64,000 nucleotides of DNA, taken from the NCBI RefSeq assembly GCF_900112755.1, contig NZ_FOMW01000007.1, positions 1 through 64,000 on the forward strand, in the 5' to 3' direction. This document shows positions 35,857 to 44,737 of the stretch, one piece after another. Numbering within the stretch: the first letter of the stretch is position 1; each line of letters opens with the position of its first letter. The notes beneath the pieces are model-generated. The model saw only the letters and a program-made list of their open reading frames with translations. It ran no database searches and had not been told where the DNA came from. Both the position numbers and the translations under genes were made by a program. Source of the stretch: Sulfitobacter brevis. GTDB lineage: Bacteria > Pseudomonadota > Alphaproteobacteria > Rhodobacterales > Rhodobacteraceae.

Positions 35857-37184
35857 GCGCCACCTCCTGCCGTGTTGGCCTCGTTCCAGGCTTCTTTAAG
35901 GTCAGGTGCCGTCGCACGGGCGATGCCCAGACCGATGATGGTGATCGCGCCAGCAATGAGCCAAGGCAGCAAGGTGTGGCTGTCAAACGTCGTCCAGAAG
36001 ACGGTCATTTCATTGTCGCCCGTTGCGGCATGCCGGTAGTGGAACGTCATCTCGACAAGCGCTGCCAACCCCAAGACTCCAATCGCTGCCGGTATCAGGG
36101 TCTTGATGTAGGGCATCACCAGATGCCCCGCTTTGCCAAGCTTGAAGACCGGCACATGCATCATCAACAGACCAGCAAGCCCGCCCGGGAAGAACATGAC
36201 TGTCGCCAGAAACAACGAGCCCGCATAAAACGCCCAAAGCTCGGTCTGGAGGCTGAGAACCGTCTGGACCAGCGTGAAGACGACCGCGCCAATGATCGGA
36301 CCAAAGAAAAATCCGACCCCGCCGAGGAAGGTCACCAGAAGGATCACGCCCGAAGATGTTGTGTTAAGGTTCTCTTCGGTCAGAATTTCATAGTTGATGG
36401 CAAACAGCCCACCCGCGATTCCGGCAAAGAAACCGGACGCTACAAAGCTGTAAAAGCGTACCCACCGCGATGAATAGCCAAGGAACTCTGCGCGCTCGGG
36501 ATTATCACGCACCGCATTCGCCATGCGCCCGACCGGCGTGCGGCTCCACAGGAACATCAACAGTGCCGATACGATGACCCAAGCCGCCGTCAGATAGTAC
36601 ACCTCGATCTGTTGCAGGAATTCGACGCCAAAGAATGGTTGCGCATAGGTCCGGTCGCCTGAAACACCCTCTTCACCGCCGAAGAAGGCGACGATGATAA
36701 CCGAACTCGCCGCGATCAGTTCGCCGACACCCAGCGAGATCATCGCAAAGACCGTGCCGGCAGAACGCGTCGAGAAAGACCCGACGATCATTGCCAACCC
36801 CATGCCGAACAAGCCTCCGAAAATGGGCAATATGACCAGCGGGATACTGGCGAAGAAATCCGTCATGTTCATGATGTGCATGCAGGCAAAACCGCCCACA
36901 CCTGCATAGACCGCATGGCCGAAGGACAACATGCCCGCCTGCCCCAGCAACATATTGTAGGCGAGTGCAAAGATGATGGTGATCGACATCTGGTTCATGA
37001 TGGTCAGCGCCGAGTTATTGGTGAACACCAAGGGCAAGAACAGCAGGACCAGAATTGCAATGACCCAGGGGGCCACGGCGATCATCGGTGTTTGCATCCG
37101 CATCCGCTGCGAGGCGTCGGCGGGGTTTGTGGTAATTTGCTCATCGGGCCGTGCGCCCTTCACATCTGTAACTGGATCAATCAT
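35853..37184 (-). CDS. livM: LIV-type ABC transporter permease (LivM-like)
   Basis: A 443-residue membrane protein of the branched-chain amino-acid/amide permease family. About 40 hydrophilic residues come first, then some ten membrane segments, including AYNMLLGQAGMLSFGHAVYAG, cut here at AYNMLLGQ and LSFGHA as the family landmarks. VRDNPERAEFLGYS is the cytoplasmic EAA-like loop. An extra pair of hydrophobic segments at the C-terminus makes it longer than E. coli LivM. It overlaps livH and livG by four bases. Confidence 0.92.
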   Translation of the reverse strand: MIDPVTDVKGARPDEQITTNPADASQRMRMQTPMIAVAPWVIAILVLLFLPLVFTNNSALTIMNQMSITIIFALAYNMLLGQAGMLSFGHAVYAGVGGFACMHIMNMTDFFASIPLVILPIFGGLFGMGLAMIVGSFSTRSAGTVFAMISLGVGELIAASSVIIVAFFGGEEGVSGDRTYAQPFFGVEFLQQIEVYYLTAAWVIVSALLMFLWSRTPVGRMANAVRDNPERAEFLGYSSRWVRFYSFVASGFFAGIAGGLFAINYEILTEENLNTTSSGVILLVTFLGGVGFFFGPIIGAVVFTLVQTVLSLQTELWAFYAGSLFLATVMFFPGGLAGLLMMHVPVFKLGKAGHLVMPYIKTLIPAAIGVLGLAALVEMTFHYRHAATGDNEMTVFWTTFDSHTLLPWLIAGAITIIGLGIARATAPDLKEAWNEANTAGGGA

Positions 37185-38137
37185 GACTCACGCTTTCCGA
37201 AAAGACCTTGTGGGCGGAAAATCAGAATGAGAACCATCAGGATATACGGCAGGATGTCCGCAATCTGCGGGCTGGTCAGCGCCCAGAAATCCCGCAGCGG
37301 GTTGTCAGAAAGATTTTCGGGCGTCGCGATGCCGATGGCATTCAGGATGCCCTCCATTTCGATGTTGTAAGATTTAGCGAAGGTCGTGATCCACCCGATC
37401 AACAGCGATGCCACCAAAGCACCCCAAAGCGACCCCAGCCCGCCAATCACGATTGTGACGAAAACGATGGAGCCAAGCACAAAGGCCATGCCCGGGAAGG
37501 TCCCCAATACCGGACCGGCAATCACCCCTGCTACACCCGCAAGCGCCGTGCCGACACCAAAGACCCCCATAAAGATCAACGGCACATTGTGACCCAAGGC
37601 TTCGACGGTGCGCGGATAGCTTAATGCGGCCTGAATGATCATGCCGACACGCGTTTTGGTGAGGACAAACAGCAGCCCCAGAAAGATCCCGACGGATACA
37701 AAGATCATAAAGACCTTGAACGCGGGGATCGAGTTTCCGGAGATTGAGAAAGCGGTGAAGTTCAACACGTCAGGGACGTTATAGGGCATCTGGTTCTTGC
37801 CCCAGATGAATTGCACCAACTCTTCGATCAGCAGGGCCAGACCAAAGGTAAAAATCAGCTCGGGGACGTGCCCGTATTGGTGGACGCGCCGCAGCCCGTA
37901 GCGCTCAACTCCGGCGCCAATCACCCCGACGATCAGGGGCGCGATCAAGAGCCCTAACCAGAACCCCAGCGCGAGGCTGATCTGATAGGCGAAATAGGCG
38001 CCAAGCATGTAAAAACTGGCATGAGCGAAGTTGAGAACGCCCATCATCGAAAAGATCAGGGTCAAACCGGCAGACAGCATGAACAGCAGGAGTCCGGTAA
38101 CGAGCCCGTCGATGAGATTGACGAGTATGAGGTCCAT
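37181..38137 (-). CDS. livH: LIV-type ABC transporter permease (LivH-like)
   Basis: A 318-residue permease with about eight membrane spans. GLTLIFSMMGVLNFAHASF (about 24-42) is the LivH signature, and YPRTVEALGHNV is the coupling loop. It forms the membrane channel with LivM. It is separated from the binding-protein gene by 87 bases containing a strong hairpin. The system need not carry amino acids: related importers take up many acids and amides, and the hydrolase and ligases in this operon point to an organic acid or ester. Confidence 0.93.
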   Translation of the reverse strand: MDLILVNLIDGLVTGLLLFMLSAGLTLIFSMMGVLNFAHASFYMLGAYFAYQISLALGFWLGLLIAPLIVGVIGAGVERYGLRRVHQYGHVPELIFTFGLALLIEELVQFIWGKNQMPYNVPDVLNFTAFSISGNSIPAFKVFMIFVSVGIFLGLLFVLTKTRVGMIIQAALSYPRTVEALGHNVPLIFMGVFGVGTALAGVAGVIAGPVLGTFPGMAFVLGSIVFVTIVIGGLGSLWGALVASLLIGWITTFAKSYNIEMEGILNAIGIATPENLSDNPLRDFWALTSPQIADILPYILMVLILIFRPQGLFGKRES

Positions 38138-38179
38138 GTGGCCCCTCCGGTAGAGTAATGGTACAAATACGAAAGCGTA

Positions 38180-38207
38180 GCTTGCCCTCCGGAACCGGAG
38201 GGCAAGC
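38180..38207 (-). terminator. Strong hairpin between the LIV binding-protein gene and livH
   Basis: A 13-bp perfect inverted repeat with only two bases at the centre. No U-tract follows on the - strand, so it is more likely to stabilise the upstream mRNA or cause pausing than to be a full intrinsic terminator. It would favour production of the binding protein. Confidence 0.65.
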
Positions 38208-38224
38208 GTTACGTCAGGAAGCGG

Positions 38225-39469
38225 TTACGGGCGCTTCATTTCGCATGTTGTGGGGCTGTCCATGGACGCCATTTCGACAGTGGATTCGTTCTTGATGCCG
38301 TAGCCCGACTGGTCATAGTCGAAATCAAGACCGTCATTGGTATGAACGCCGACATGCATATCCTGGATCAACTGGTGATCTTGTGGACGCATAAAGAGCT
38401 TACCGCCCCACATGCTTTCATACTCCATGCTTTCGAGCGCTGTCGCCACGGCGACCACGTCGTCAGCAGTACCGGCTTCCTCGATGGCTTGTGACAACAT
38501 GCCGATCGTGTTGAAGATCCGGCTCTGGTCGATGTTGCCATCGGGATATTTTTTGAGGAAGGCGTTATAAAGTTCACGCGCTTCTTCGGAGCCAATCGGG
38601 TTGATGGACCCCTGCGAGATCAAGCGGATGCGATCTTTGCCGCTTTCGCCAAATGCCGCCGTGATGCCAGAGCCCGCTGCATAGTAGGTGTAAATCGGAC
38701 CCTCAAAGCCATTCTCGATGATCGATTTGCCGAGACCCAGCATATCCGCGCCCCAGTTACCTGTGATCACGGCATCCGCACCGGAGGAGACGACCTTACG
38801 CGCATAGGGCGTGAAATCCTTCACCTTGCCGATCGGGTGCAGTTCGTCACCGACGACCTCGATCTCGGGGGCCTTGTCTTTCAGCATTCTATTGGCCGCA
38901 TCGGAGACCGCTTTGCCGAAGGAGTAGTCCTGCCCGATAATATAGACCTTCTTGATGTCTTTGTTTTCAACCATGACATCGGTCAACGCATCCATTTTGA
39001 TGTCTGCATTGGCGTCAAAGCGGAAGTGCCAGAAGTTGCACTTTTCGTTGGTCAGCGCCGGATCGACGGCGGCGTAATTCAAAAACAGAACACGGCTGTC
39101 AGGGTTGCGCTTGTTGTGCTTTTCGATGGCTTCGGTCAGCGCGTTCGCAACGCCGGAGCTGTTGCCCTGAACGATAAAGCGGATGCCTTGGTCAATCGCG
39201 ACCTGAAGCTGGATGAGCGATTCCTTGGGGCTGATCTTGTTGTCAAAGCCGACAACCTCCATCGTCTTGCCATCCAGCAAACCGCCCTTGTCGTTCACCA
39301 TGTACTCAGCTGCGAATTCGAACTGGTGCAGGCCATTGGTGCCCGTGCTGGCAAAAGGGCCAGACAGCGGATCAATGAAAGCGATCTTGATATCGGCCGC
39401 AAAAGCGCTGCTGGCACCGATGATCAGTGAAAGTGCAGAGACTGCACCGAATTTAGTGATGTTCTTCAT
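38225..39469 (-). CDS. LIV-type ABC transporter substrate-binding protein
   Basis: A 414-residue periplasmic binding protein of the type I fold (Peripla_BP_6). A signal peptide ends in SSAFA near residue 24, and the mature protein starts with the family strand DIKIAFIDPLSGPFASTG. YIIGQDYSFGKAVSDAANRML near residue 165 marks the second lobe. A C-terminal cysteine in TTCEMKRP is unusual and could pair with the cysteine in NEKCNFWHF. It is the first gene of the importer operon. The ligand is unknown. Confidence 0.92.
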   Translation of the reverse strand: MKNITKFGAVSALSLIIGASSAFAADIKIAFIDPLSGPFASTGTNGLHQFEFAAEYMVNDKGGLLDGKTMEVVGFDNKISPKESLIQLQVAIDQGIRFIVQGNSSGVANALTEAIEKHNKRNPDSRVLFLNYAAVDPALTNEKCNFWHFRFDANADIKMDALTDVMVENKDIKKVYIIGQDYSFGKAVSDAANRMLKDKAPEIEVVGDELHPIGKVKDFTPYARKVVSSGADAVITGNWGADMLGLGKSIIENGFEGPIYTYYAAGSGITAAFGESGKDRIRLISQGSINPIGSEEARELYNAFLKKYPDGNIDQSRIFNTIGMLSQAIEEAGTADDVVAVATALESMEYESMWGGKLFMRPQDHQLIQDMHVGVHTNDGLDFDYDQSGYGIKNESTVEMASMDSPTTCEMKRP

Positions 39470-39868
39470 AAGTCCTCCCGAGATGTGGCCCTACGCTGTT
39501 TGCGAATTATTTTAGATTTTGTGGGCCTTGGAGAGGAGACTTGCACACCCCGTGAATCTGTCAAGTAAACTCAAATGATGGTGGAGATCAAAAAAGCGGC
39601 ATTTGGGGATGCAAGCAGCCAGATCGGCAGGCAGACCGCTCACCAATTGGTCCGGGAACGCAACATAAGCCTTTGAAGGGTAACAATTTTAAATATATGA
39701 AAAGAATTCCCCGCCGACGCGCAACATTTGTTATGCTGTCTGAAGAAATCTTGAAGTTTTTATTCTGGCGGCGTAGCGGGTAATCGACCAAACGTCGATC
39801 TGTACCGCAGAGCGGAACTGACGCCCGCAAAATCTCGTGAATGCTCCGAACGCCGAATCCGACCCTTG
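39470..39868 (-). promoter_or_regulatory. Upstream region of the LIV operon
   Basis: About 400 bases between the IclR gene end and the binding-protein start, both on the - strand. A perfect -35 TTGACA (39559-39564 on the - strand) lies about 90 bases before the start, but no good -10 follows it at 17 bases. The part from 39660 to 39760 is AT-rich. No gene is supported; IclR sites are expected here but none could be assigned. Confidence 0.4.
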
Positions 39869-40660
39869 TCAGGGTTTGATCGTCAGCCGCGCAGCAGCGG
39901 CGATGAGTCGATCAGAATAGACGCCTTCAAGCTGCTTGGGTTTAACCCGATGTGCCGGCCCCCCGACATTCAGGCCGAAAACACGACCTTCCTGAAACTG
40001 GGTAATTGGCACGGCGATGCCGTTCACATCCGCACGCCAATTGCCGTAGCCGGTGCAAAAACCCACTGCTGTGAACTCGGTGATTGCTTCTTGCATCAGA
40101 CGCCGGGCCTCGGCCTCTTCTTCAAGGCTTTGCGCACGCGCAAACTCCAGCGCGCGGTCACGTTGCTCGTCAGACATGCCCACAAGAATGGCCTTGCCGA
40201 TTGCGGAGCGGAACAGGGGCAACTGCGAACCGACACGGATTACCAGCGATACATCCTCGCTGGATGTTTCTGTCGCGATGTAAACCACTTCGGTTCTGTG
40301 CTGCTCCCCCAGAGCGATTGTAATGAACGGGTTGGGCCCGTCGTCCCGCAAGCTGCGCATTTCGGGTGCAGCGCGGTCACTGATATCCATCGAGGAGAGC
40401 GCCGAAAAACCAAGTTGCAACACGCCCGAACTTAACCGGTAGGTCCCTGCCCGCAAATCCGCGACCAGATAATCCAGCGCGCAAAGCGTATGGGTCAGCC
40501 GCGAGATTGTCGCTTTTGGCATTCCGGTCCGCTCGGCGAAGTCGCCGTTCGTCAGCGAAACTTCGTTGCCCCGAAAGCATCGCAGAATTTCCAGTCCACG
40601 GGCAAGTGCCGTGACAAAATTCCGGTCTTTGCTGGCGAATTCGGGATCGAGCGTCTCCAT
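39869..40660 (-). CDS. IclR family transcriptional regulator
   Basis: A 263-residue regulator with an N-terminal winged helix-turn-helix (about 16-75; LTNGDFAERTGMPKATISRL includes the recognition helix) and a C-terminal IclR effector domain (about 90-255; RSAIGKAILVGM and GYGNWRADVNGIAVPI are typical). The start is only three bases after the stop of the kinase gene, so it is the last gene of the upstream degradation operon. It lies immediately upstream of the LIV operon. IclR proteins often regulate acid or aromatic catabolism; control of both flanking operons is inferred. Confidence 0.9.
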   Translation of the reverse strand: METLDPEFASKDRNFVTALARGLEILRCFRGNEVSLTNGDFAERTGMPKATISRLTHTLCALDYLVADLRAGTYRLSSGVLQLGFSALSSMDISDRAAPEMRSLRDDGPNPFITIALGEQHRTEVVYIATETSSEDVSLVIRVGSQLPLFRSAIGKAILVGMSDEQRDRALEFARAQSLEEEAEARRLMQEAITEFTAVGFCTGYGNWRADVNGIAVPITQFQEGRVFGLNVGGPAHRVKPKQLEGVYSDRLIAAAARLTIKP

Positions 40661-40663
40661 GCG

Positions 40664-41692
40664 TTATTTCCTCTCCAGAGCATCAAGACCATGTTGCGCA
40701 AAAACCGGAACATACTGCCCGACTTTCATCGCCCGCTCGGGGTTGGACGCATTGCCATCAAGCGCGCGCTTTAGCACCCCTTGGATAATCGCGGCCATAC
40801 GGAAAAAGTTGAAGCCGAGGAAATAGCCAAAGTTATCGACGCCGCCGAGCCCACGCCGCTTGCAATACTGCGCGATGAAATCTTCATCCGATGGCAGGCC
40901 GAGGGCGGCACGGTCGAGCCCTGCCATCCCGCGCCCCTCGGGGCCTGCCGGCATCTGCCATTGCATGATCACCGCTGCGAGGTCGGCAAAGGGATGCCCC
41001 GTCGTAGAAAGCTCCCAATCCAGCACCGCACGGCAATCCGTGGTTTTGGCGTCAAAGATCAGGTTATCGAGCCGGTAGTCGCCGTGGACCAACGTGCGCT
41101 GCCCGTCATCAGCAGGCATTTCTTCTGCCAGACGTTTCATCAAAGCATCCATCGCAGGAATAGCTTTGGTTTCAGACGCCTTGTACTGCTTGCTCCACCG
41201 GCCAACCTGACGCTCAAGGTAGTTGCCCTCGGGTCCGTAGTCGGCAAGCCCGCGTTTTGTGATATCGACGTCATGTAGCGCGGCGAGCACGCGGTTCATC
41301 TCGTCGATGATGCGCCCGCGGTCGGCCGCCGACACATCCGGCATGGAAGGCTCGTTGAAATTTCGGCCCGGTACATGGTCCATGATATAAAACATCGACC
41401 CGATCACGCTGTCGTCTTCGCACAGCAGATGCATCCTGGCGACCGGCACATCACTATCCGCCAGCGCGCTTTGAACGCGAAATTCTCGGTCAACGGCATG
41501 GGCAGACTTCAGCAGAATGCCCGGTGGCTTGCGGCGCAAGACATATCCGTGGTCAGGCGTTTTCAGCAGGAAAGTCGGGTTGGATTGCCCGCCTTGAAAT
41601 TTGGTGACCTCGATCGGTCCCTTAAAACCCGGCAGGTTGTCTTGCAGATAGCGGGCAACCGCCGCCTTATCGAGAGTTTGTGTGTCACTCAT
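40664..41692 (-). CDS. APH-type phosphotransferase (ACAD10/11 N-domain or LvaA-like)
   Basis: A 342-residue protein-kinase-like fold enzyme. QGGQSNPTFLL (33-43) is the glycine-rich loop, VLRRKPPG (51-58) holds the ATP-binding basic residue, HGDYRLDN (203-210) is the catalytic Brenner motif with D205, and DWE (225-227) the metal site. This is the subfamily fused to acyl-CoA dehydrogenase in vertebrate ACAD10/11 and separate in LvaA, which phosphorylates the 4-hydroxy group of a hydroxyacyl-CoA. It is not an antibiotic kinase by context. It sits between a histidine-phosphatase-like gene (nine bases upstream) and iclR. Confidence 0.9.
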   Translation of the reverse strand: MSDTQTLDKAAVARYLQDNLPGFKGPIEVTKFQGGQSNPTFLLKTPDHGYVLRRKPPGILLKSAHAVDREFRVQSALADSDVPVARMHLLCEDDSVIGSMFYIMDHVPGRNFNEPSMPDVSAADRGRIIDEMNRVLAALHDVDITKRGLADYGPEGNYLERQVGRWSKQYKASETKAIPAMDALMKRLAEEMPADDGQRTLVHGDYRLDNLIFDAKTTDCRAVLDWELSTTGHPFADLAAVIMQWQMPAGPEGRGMAGLDRAALGLPSDEDFIAQYCKRRGLGGVDNFGYFLGFNFFRMAAIIQGVLKRALDGNASNPERAMKVGQYVPVFAQHGLDALERK

Positions 41693-41701
41693 CTTTTGAC
41701 C

Positions 41702-42352
41702 TCAACTATAGCTGAGCAACGCCGCCGTTTCGGGCGTTGCAAAATGGGGTGTCGCGTTGAACTCGCTCAGCGAGAACAAGTCGCCGGAGAAGACAAAACG
41801 TGTGATCGCGCTGTTCTTGATCTGAAGGTTAAGCTGCATCATCTGGCTTGCAGGCGCCCCTAAGGAGGCAGCAACAAGCTGGCCAATCACACCGCCCGAA
41901 CTCACCATCAGTACCCGCTTTGACGCGGTATCGGTGGCAAAGCGGCGGGCATCTTCGACGCGTGAAGTGAACTCTCCCCATGTCTCTGACGGTCCTTCGA
42001 TTGCATCGTCTTGCCATAGAAAGACAGTATCCCGCAGCGTTCTGAAATGGGTCTTGCGGTCCCCACGCACCAAATCCGGCACATCACCAGCAAACCGTGC
42101 ACGCAGCAGGTCACCGAAATCATATTCATTCAGTCCGGCGTGCTCTTCGATGTCTCCGGCAAAGCCCATCTCGGTCAGCGTATCGCGCTGCCGCTCAAGC
42201 GTTCCGGAGATCAGACGGTCGGGAACCCAGTCCATCCCGCGCAACCATGTGCCCGCCGCACGGGCCTGCGTACGCCCCAAGTCTGACAAAACATCGTAGT
42301 TGTCCTGCCCGAAGGCCGCCTGACCGTGCCGGATGACCACTAGCTCAGCCAT
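41702..42352 (-). CDS. Histidine phosphatase superfamily protein, second His replaced
   Basis: A 216-residue member of the phosphoglycerate-mutase-like superfamily. The first catalytic motif RHGQ is present at 8-11 (His9 nucleophile). The C-terminal motif, normally SHGG, reads VSSGGVIGQ here, so the second active-site histidine is a serine. The nucleotides (AGT TCG) are clear. Such a protein may be a weak phosphatase or a phospho-ligand binder. It is nine bases upstream of the APH-type kinase gene, and the two are almost certainly co-translated. Confidence 0.85.
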   Translation of the reverse strand: MAELVVIRHGQAAFGQDNYDVLSDLGRTQARAAGTWLRGMDWVPDRLISGTLERQRDTLTEMGFAGDIEEHAGLNEYDFGDLLRARFAGDVPDLVRGDRKTHFRTLRDTVFLWQDDAIEGPSETWGEFTSRVEDARRFATDTASKRVLMVSSGGVIGQLVAASLGAPASQMMQLNLQIKNSAITRFVFSGDLFSLSEFNATPHFATPETAALLSYS

Positions 42353-42391
42353 GCAGAACGCCTCCCGAATGATCTAATAATTTGTTGAACA

Positions 42392-43384
42392 TCAGGAGAA
42401 TTCTGCCGCGAGCTTTGCACCCGCAGCCGCATACTCTCGGGCGATGCGGTCAACGATATCCTTGGCGGGTCCAACAGATTTGACTGCCCCGATCCCCTGA
42501 CCAGAACCCCAGATGGTTTTCCATGCCTTCGGCTTTTCCCGATCTGCCCCAAAATTCATCGACGATACATCGGCTGTCGGCAGGTTGTCTGGGTCCATGC
42601 CTGCATTCTTGACCGAGCCCTTCAGATAATTGCCCCAGACGCCAGTGAAGAGCGAGGAGTACACGATATCATCCGCACCACTCTCGACGATCATATCCTT
42701 ATAAGCCGGATCGGCATTCGCCTCGTCGGTGGCAATGAACGGCGAGCCGGTATAGCCGAAATCGGCGCCCGCCGCCCGCGCCGCCAGAAGGCTCTCGCCC
42801 GTGGCAATCGCACCGGAGAGTGCAACCGGCCCGTTAAACCATTCGCGGATTTCGCGCATCAGCGCAAAGGGGGATTGCTGTCCGGCATGGCCGCCCGCAC
42901 CTGCAGCCACCGCGACCAGCCCGTCCGCGCCTTTTTCAATCGCCTTGCGGGCAAATTTGTTGTTGATGACGTCGTGCATCACGATGCCCCCACAGGAATG
43001 CGCAGCCTCATTCACCTCGACCCGTGCGCCCAGCGAGGTAATCCAGATCGGGACCTTATGCCTGGTGCAAATTTCCAGATCCCGCTCTAGCCGCTCGTTC
43101 GAGCGGTGAACGATCTGGTTCACGGCAAAGGGCGCGGCTGGGCTGTCGGGATTGGCCTGATTATGGCGGTCGAGTTCTTCGCGGATCTCGGTCAGCCAAG
43201 TATCAAGCAGCGGATGCTCTCCTGCTCCCTCACGCGCGTTGAGCGCCGGAAACGACCCGACAATCCCCGCCTTGCATTGCGCGATCACAAGCTTTGGCAC
43301 CGAAATGATGAACAGAGGCGAAGCAATCAGCGGGATGCGCAGACCCCGAAGGGCGTGAGGCAGATGGGTGTCGTCGCGAGGCAT
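42392..43384 (-). CDS. Nitronate monooxygenase family FMN enzyme
   Basis: A 330-residue TIM-barrel flavoprotein of the NMO/2-nitropropane dioxygenase family, also close to enoyl reductase FabK. RIPLIASPLFIISVPKLV opens the barrel, GVD-type FMN contacts are seen in ADGLVAVAAGAGGHAG and ALSGAIATGESLLAARAAGAD. The family includes true nitronate oxidases and many enzymes of unknown role found in fatty-acid operons. It lies 39 bases upstream of the histidine-phosphatase gene, in the same direction as the thiolase. Confidence 0.88.
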   Translation of the reverse strand: MPRDDTHLPHALRGLRIPLIASPLFIISVPKLVIAQCKAGIVGSFPALNAREGAGEHPLLDTWLTEIREELDRHNQANPDSPAAPFAVNQIVHRSNERLERDLEICTRHKVPIWITSLGARVEVNEAAHSCGGIVMHDVINNKFARKAIEKGADGLVAVAAGAGGHAGQQSPFALMREIREWFNGPVALSGAIATGESLLAARAAGADFGYTGSPFIATDEANADPAYKDMIVESGADDIVYSSLFTGVWGNYLKGSVKNAGMDPDNLPTADVSSMNFGADREKPKAWKTIWGSGQGIGAVKSVGPAKDIVDRIAREYAAAGAKLAAEFS

Positions 43385-43516
43385 GGCATTTCTTTCAGGC
43401 GTTTGAGTAGCTGGGGAGAGAGCGGGCAGCGCCGCGCCCCTCTTATCAATTAGCAGGGTGTAGCAGGACAGTTCCGGCCGCCATAGCCCTCACGGGCCAC
43501 GGCAGCCGGTTTCGCG

Positions 43517-44713
43517 TTAAAGGACCTCGAACAGGCCGGCAGCGCCCATGCCACCGCCCACACACATGGTGCAGACGACGTATTTTGCCCCGCGCCGTTT
43601 ACCTTCGATCAGAGCATGACCAACCATACGGGCACCGGACATGCCGTAGGGATGGCCGATGGAGATTGCACCGCCGTTGACGTTGAGAATGTCATTCGGA
43701 ATACCGAGTTTGTCGCGCGAATAAAGGACCTGAACCGCGAAAGCTTCGTTCAGCTCCCAAAGACCGATATCATCCATTGTCAAACCATGCGCCTTGAGCA
43801 GTGGCGGTACCGCGTAGATCGGACCTATGCCCATCTCATCCGGCTCAAGCCCCGCGGCCATAACGCCGATGTAGCGACCCAGCGGTTCCAGCCCCAGTTG
43901 TTCGGCCTTCTTGGCTTCCATGATGACCGACGCCGAAGCCCCGTCACTCAACTGCGACGCATTGCCCGCAGTGATGGTTTTGCCTTCTTTGATGTTGATG
44001 CCGTCTTTGAACACCGGTTGCAGACCCGAAAGCATCTCGGCTGTGGTGCCGGGGCGATTGCCCTCATCCTTCTCAAGGGTCACGTCATGTTCGGTGATTT
44101 CCTTGGTTTCACGGTTCTGCACCATCATCTTTGTCGAAAGCGCCACGATCTCATCGTCAAATTTGCCTGCCTGTTGCGCCTCATGGGTGCGCTGCTGTGA
44201 TTGGGCGGCGTATTCGTCCTGCGCTTCGCGGCTGATGTTGTACCGCTGGGCGACAGTCTCCGCTGTTTCGAGCATCGACATATAGATCTCGGGCTTGTTT
44301 TCTTTGAGCCACGGGTCTGCCTTAACGCGCATTTCCGGGGTTTGGACCATCGAAATACTGTCAACGCCGCCACCAATGACCACATCCATACCGTCGGTGA
44401 TCACCTGTTTAGCACCCGTAGCGATTGCCATCATGCCCGAAGCACATTGGCGATCCAGCGACATGCCCGCCACCGTCACCGGCAGCCCCGCGCGGATGGC
44501 GGCCTGACGGGCGATATTGCCTGCCTGATGGCCCTGTTGCAGGGCCGACCCCCAGATCACGTCCTGAATCAGAGCCGGATCAATGCCAGCACGCTGAACC
44601 GCATGTGAGATGGCATGACCGCTCAGGGTCTGCGGTGTCGTGTTGTTGAAAGCACCGCGATAGGCCTTGCCGATCGGTGTGCGGGCGGTGGATACGATGA
44701 CGGCGTCACGCAT
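43517..44713 (-). CDS. Acetyl-CoA C-acyltransferase (thiolase)
   Basis: A 398-residue thiolase. The nucleophilic cysteine is C90 in DRQCASG, the catalytic histidine is in [13 protein letters not shown] (about residue 352), and the second cysteine is in [16 protein letters not shown] at the C-terminus. FadA-type length and motifs indicate degradative cleavage of 3-ketoacyl-CoA to acetyl-CoA and a shortened acyl-CoA. It is in line with two SDRs and two acyl-CoA dehydrogenases. It could also cleave acetoacetyl-CoA made by the ligase at 31249-33201. Confidence 0.94.
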   Translation of the reverse strand: MRDAVIVSTARTPIGKAYRGAFNNTTPQTLSGHAISHAVQRAGIDPALIQDVIWGSALQQGHQAGNIARQAAIRAGLPVTVAGMSLDRQCASGMMAIATGAKQVITDGMDVVIGGGVDSISMVQTPEMRVKADPWLKENKPEIYMSMLETAETVAQRYNISREAQDEYAAQSQQRTHEAQQAGKFDDEIVALSTKMMVQNRETKEITEHDVTLEKDEGNRPGTTAEMLSGLQPVFKDGINIKEGKTITAGNASQLSDGASASVIMEAKKAEQLGLEPLGRYIGVMAAGLEPDEMGIGPIYAVPPLLKAHGLTMDDIGLWELNEAFAVQVLYSRDKLGIPNDILNVNGGAISIGHPYGMSGARMVGHALIEGKRRGAKYVVCTMCVGGGMGAAGLFEVL

Positions 44714-44737
44714 GATGTTTCTCCCGATGAGTTTTAG

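Noticed and set aside
40664-41692. Aminoglycoside resistance by the APH-type kinase
   Set aside because: The sequence belongs to the acyl-CoA-linked APH subfamily and lies in a fatty-acid operon; no resistance role is supported.
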